Source of the DNA: Candidatus Poribacteria bacterium
GTDB lineage: Bacteria; Abyssobacteria; SURF-5
Direction: 5' to 3'
NCBI GenBank assembly: GCA_016215705.1
Contig: JACRIR010000046.1
Location: 1 to 15,080, forward strand
DNA length: 15,080 bases
A program made the position numbers and the translations under genes. Shown piece after piece: positions 13,969 through 15,080 of this stretch. Position 1 is the stretch's first letter. Each line of letters opens with the position of its first letter. The notes under the pieces are model-generated. The model worked only from the letters and a program-made list of their open reading frames with translations. It did no database searches and was not told the origin of the DNA.

Positions 13969-14237
13969 CCGCTCAGAGAAGACGAGAAGACGCAGGAGGC
14001 AGAGTAATCACGAGGCATAATGAATTACACCCTGCAGGCGCACATCAGGAAACCGTGTAGGGCGCGATTCATCGCCCGAATGTTTGATTCTTGGGTTATC
14101 TATTGCTTGCAGTTATGGAGGGAAGATACTTCGAATCATCATGAGTCTTCCAAAAGGCGTCACGCAGCCTCATGGTTATCAGGCCGGGCTTGCCCCAAGT
14201 CCTTCGGTTACATTTCCCTCATGATTTCTTGACTGAG
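13969..14237. other. Intergenic gap with a decayed repeat
   Basis: No gene is supported. A single, imperfect copy of the GGGCGCGATTCATCGCCC palindrome lies at 14060-14078. The rest shows no recognisable structure. Confidence 0.55.
14056..14078. repeat. Decayed single copy of the GGGCGCGAT palindrome
   Basis: GTAGGGCGCGATTCATCGCC is the right half of the 11471-11538 element with a few bases lost on both sides of the stem. No partner arm is nearby. Confidence 0.6.
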
Positions 14238-14563
14238 TCAAGCTGGAGCCTTGACAGCCAGGGCTGAAGAGATGACCTCTATTCCTGCGCTGTCTCTCAG
14301 CGCCTTCTCTTGCAGTGCCTCTTGGAACAGAACATAAAAGGCTGTTGCGGACAAAAACACAGACCCGGTCCAAGACACCGAGTCAAACACAAGCAGGAAC
14401 GAACCCAGAAATATCCCTGGAACCAAGAAACCAAACTTTTCATCAGAAAAGCTTTTGTAATACAAAAAGGCTATAGGTCCTAGCAACCAGGAGAAATAGT
14501 GAGCCCATGTCAACGGAAAGACCAGAATGGTCAGAAAGAGGAAATAGGTGACTTCGCTTTCTG
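14238..14563 (-). pseudogene. 3' remnant of a GT87-like (DUF2029) membrane glycosyltransferase
   Basis: The frame gives about 108 residues with three or four hydrophobic stretches. It begins abruptly in SESEVTYFLFLTILVFPLTW. The phrase VFPLTWAHYFSWLLGPIAFL resembles the conserved P(L/I)(S/T)W-H segment near the C-terminus of GT87 mannosyltransferase-like proteins, which build glycans from polyprenyl-phosphate sugars at the membrane. Those proteins are usually several hundred residues long, so only the tail is here. The upstream end coincides with the left edge of the hairpin repeat at 14564-14697; the frame runs seven codons further to an ATG-ATG at 14585 purely through repeat sequence. No ribosome site is visible. 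It is best read as a gene cut by the repeat or by a rearrangement at it. The family call is tentative. Confidence 0.6.
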
Positions 14564-14697
14564 AACGAACTACCCGAATCATCAACCGCAGAGGGCGCAG
14601 AGGAACGCGGAGGTCTTTTCTTTCTTGCTTTTCCTTTTTCCTCTGTGTACCTCAGCGTCCTCTGCGGTTCAGATTCTTTTGTTTTCGACAGCAGTGA
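14564..14697 (+). repeat. Long hairpin repeat, copy 2 (MITE-like)
   Basis: Homologue of 8665-8791, with the same flanks (CGAATCATCAACCGCAGAGG at the left, CGACAGCAGTGA at the right). The arms 14587-14603 and 14650-14666 pair with one mismatch and one wobble. It carries an extra TTTTTCC in the loop. It sits exactly at the broken 5' end of the GT87-like remnant. Confidence 0.85.
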
Positions 14698-14766
14698 CCC
14701 TTCATATGTATTGTCTTGAGGGGAACAAGCCGCTAGAAGGCTACGGGGAGTAACGGGGACAGAGCA

Positions 14767-14953
14767 TCATCGCTCTTTTCGAAGATCGGGGATTGCAAGT
14801 CCTTTACATATTTATCCGGCAAGCTTATCAGGGATTGCAGTGTGCCGCGGCACTGTTTCCATAGAGCCATTCGCCGGGTTCAGCCAAAGAGAGTGTGCCG
14901 CTCCTTCCCTTTTGAGGTAACAACCATAGCGACGCAGAAGTATCTGGAGTGGT
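14767..14953 (-). pseudogene. Remnant of a HicA-type (YcfA) toxin gene
   Basis: HicA toxins are small double-stranded-RNA-binding-fold mRNA interferases paired with a HicB antitoxin. The minus strand encodes RRYGCYLKREGAAHSLWLNP followed by ANGSMETVPRHTAIPDKLAG. This matches the HicA variant with GC..LREG..HS...NP and VPRH.EI.D.LARKIC. The catalytic-type His is present (AAHS). Two defects are visible. A TAA at 14812-14814 interrupts the frame where the family has a Lys; beyond it the family C-terminus continues in frame (ICKGLAIP) to a TGA at 14767. There is also no ATG in a sensible N-terminal position; the open frame starts only at a TTG (14994). The 5' limit given is approximate. No hicB is recognisable next to it. 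It is most likely an inactive toxin fossil. Confidence 0.65.
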
Positions 14954-14964
14954 CGAAACAGTGG

Positions 14965-15080
14965 ATGGAACTTAACGAGAGCATAAGCGACCAAAGGCTA
15001 AAGGAGGCACTCTCAGGACATGGGTCTGAGAGAAACGCACAGGAAAAAAAACGGCGGAGGCGATCTTCTCGGAGATCAAA
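14965..15080 (+). CDS. Possible partial coding region running off the right edge
   Basis: From ATG 14965 the plus strand is open to the window end and reads MELNESISDQRLKEALSGHG and then SERNAQEKKTAEAIFSEIK. The sequence is polar and helix-forming, as in a real protein. It has no recognised motif, and the ribosome site is weak. The frame continues upstream antisense to the HicA remnant, which is no argument for coding. The gene, if real, lies mostly outside the window. Confidence 0.25.
   Translation, partial: MELNESISDQRLKEALSGHGSERNAQEKKRRRRSSRRS

Overview
The window looks like a chromosomal piece from an uncultured, probably anaerobic, Gram-negative-type bacterium. The evidence is a 4-hydroxybutyryl-CoA dehydratase-family enzyme with a complete set of candidate iron-sulfur ligands, a LolA/LolB-fold exported protein, good Shine-Dalgarno sites, and wide intergenic gaps filled with short dispersed hairpin repeats. 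I cannot name the phylum. The repeat style resembles what is seen in Desulfobacterota and several candidate phyla, but that is an impression, not a placement.

Left half (100-8390, all on the minus strand, listed in transcription order). A TetR regulator of the QsdR type (7722-8390) has a near-consensus sigma-70 promoter. It is followed by a 4-hydroxybutyryl-CoA dehydratase-family flavo/FeS enzyme (5884-7347), a crotonase-fold enzyme (5017-5862), a thiolase (3644-4846), an M20 amidohydrolase/peptidase (1848-3101) and a D-aminoacylase-like amidohydrolase (100-1689). Only dehydratase-crotonase is tightly coupled (21 bp). The other gaps hold repeats: a 9-unit heptamer array, a GC hairpin, a 19/20-bp tandem array, and 28-bp and 56-bp dispersed repeats. 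Read together, the set could cut N-acyl amides and then feed a 4-hydroxyacyl or enoyl-CoA intermediate to thiolytic cleavage. No CoA ligase/transferase and no 3-hydroxyacyl-CoA dehydrogenase lies in the window, so the pathway is incomplete here.

Middle (8964-11202). A plus-strand hydroxypyruvate-isomerase-like TIM-barrel protein converges, with a 3-bp gap, on a small four-helix membrane protein. A YhhN-like multi-span membrane protein lies upstream of that one on the same strand.

Right half (11203-15080). A secreted LolA-like protein with a Met/Pro-rich insert is bracketed by two copies of a 64-bp direct repeat, the second of which supplies the stop codon of an FkbM-type methyltransferase. 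Beyond this lie decayed genes: a 3' remnant of a GT87-like membrane glycosyltransferase cut off by a hairpin repeat, and a HicA-type toxin remnant with an in-frame stop and no good start codon.

No rRNA, tRNA, CRISPR array, transposase or integrase was recognised. The first 99 bases hold nothing I can identify.
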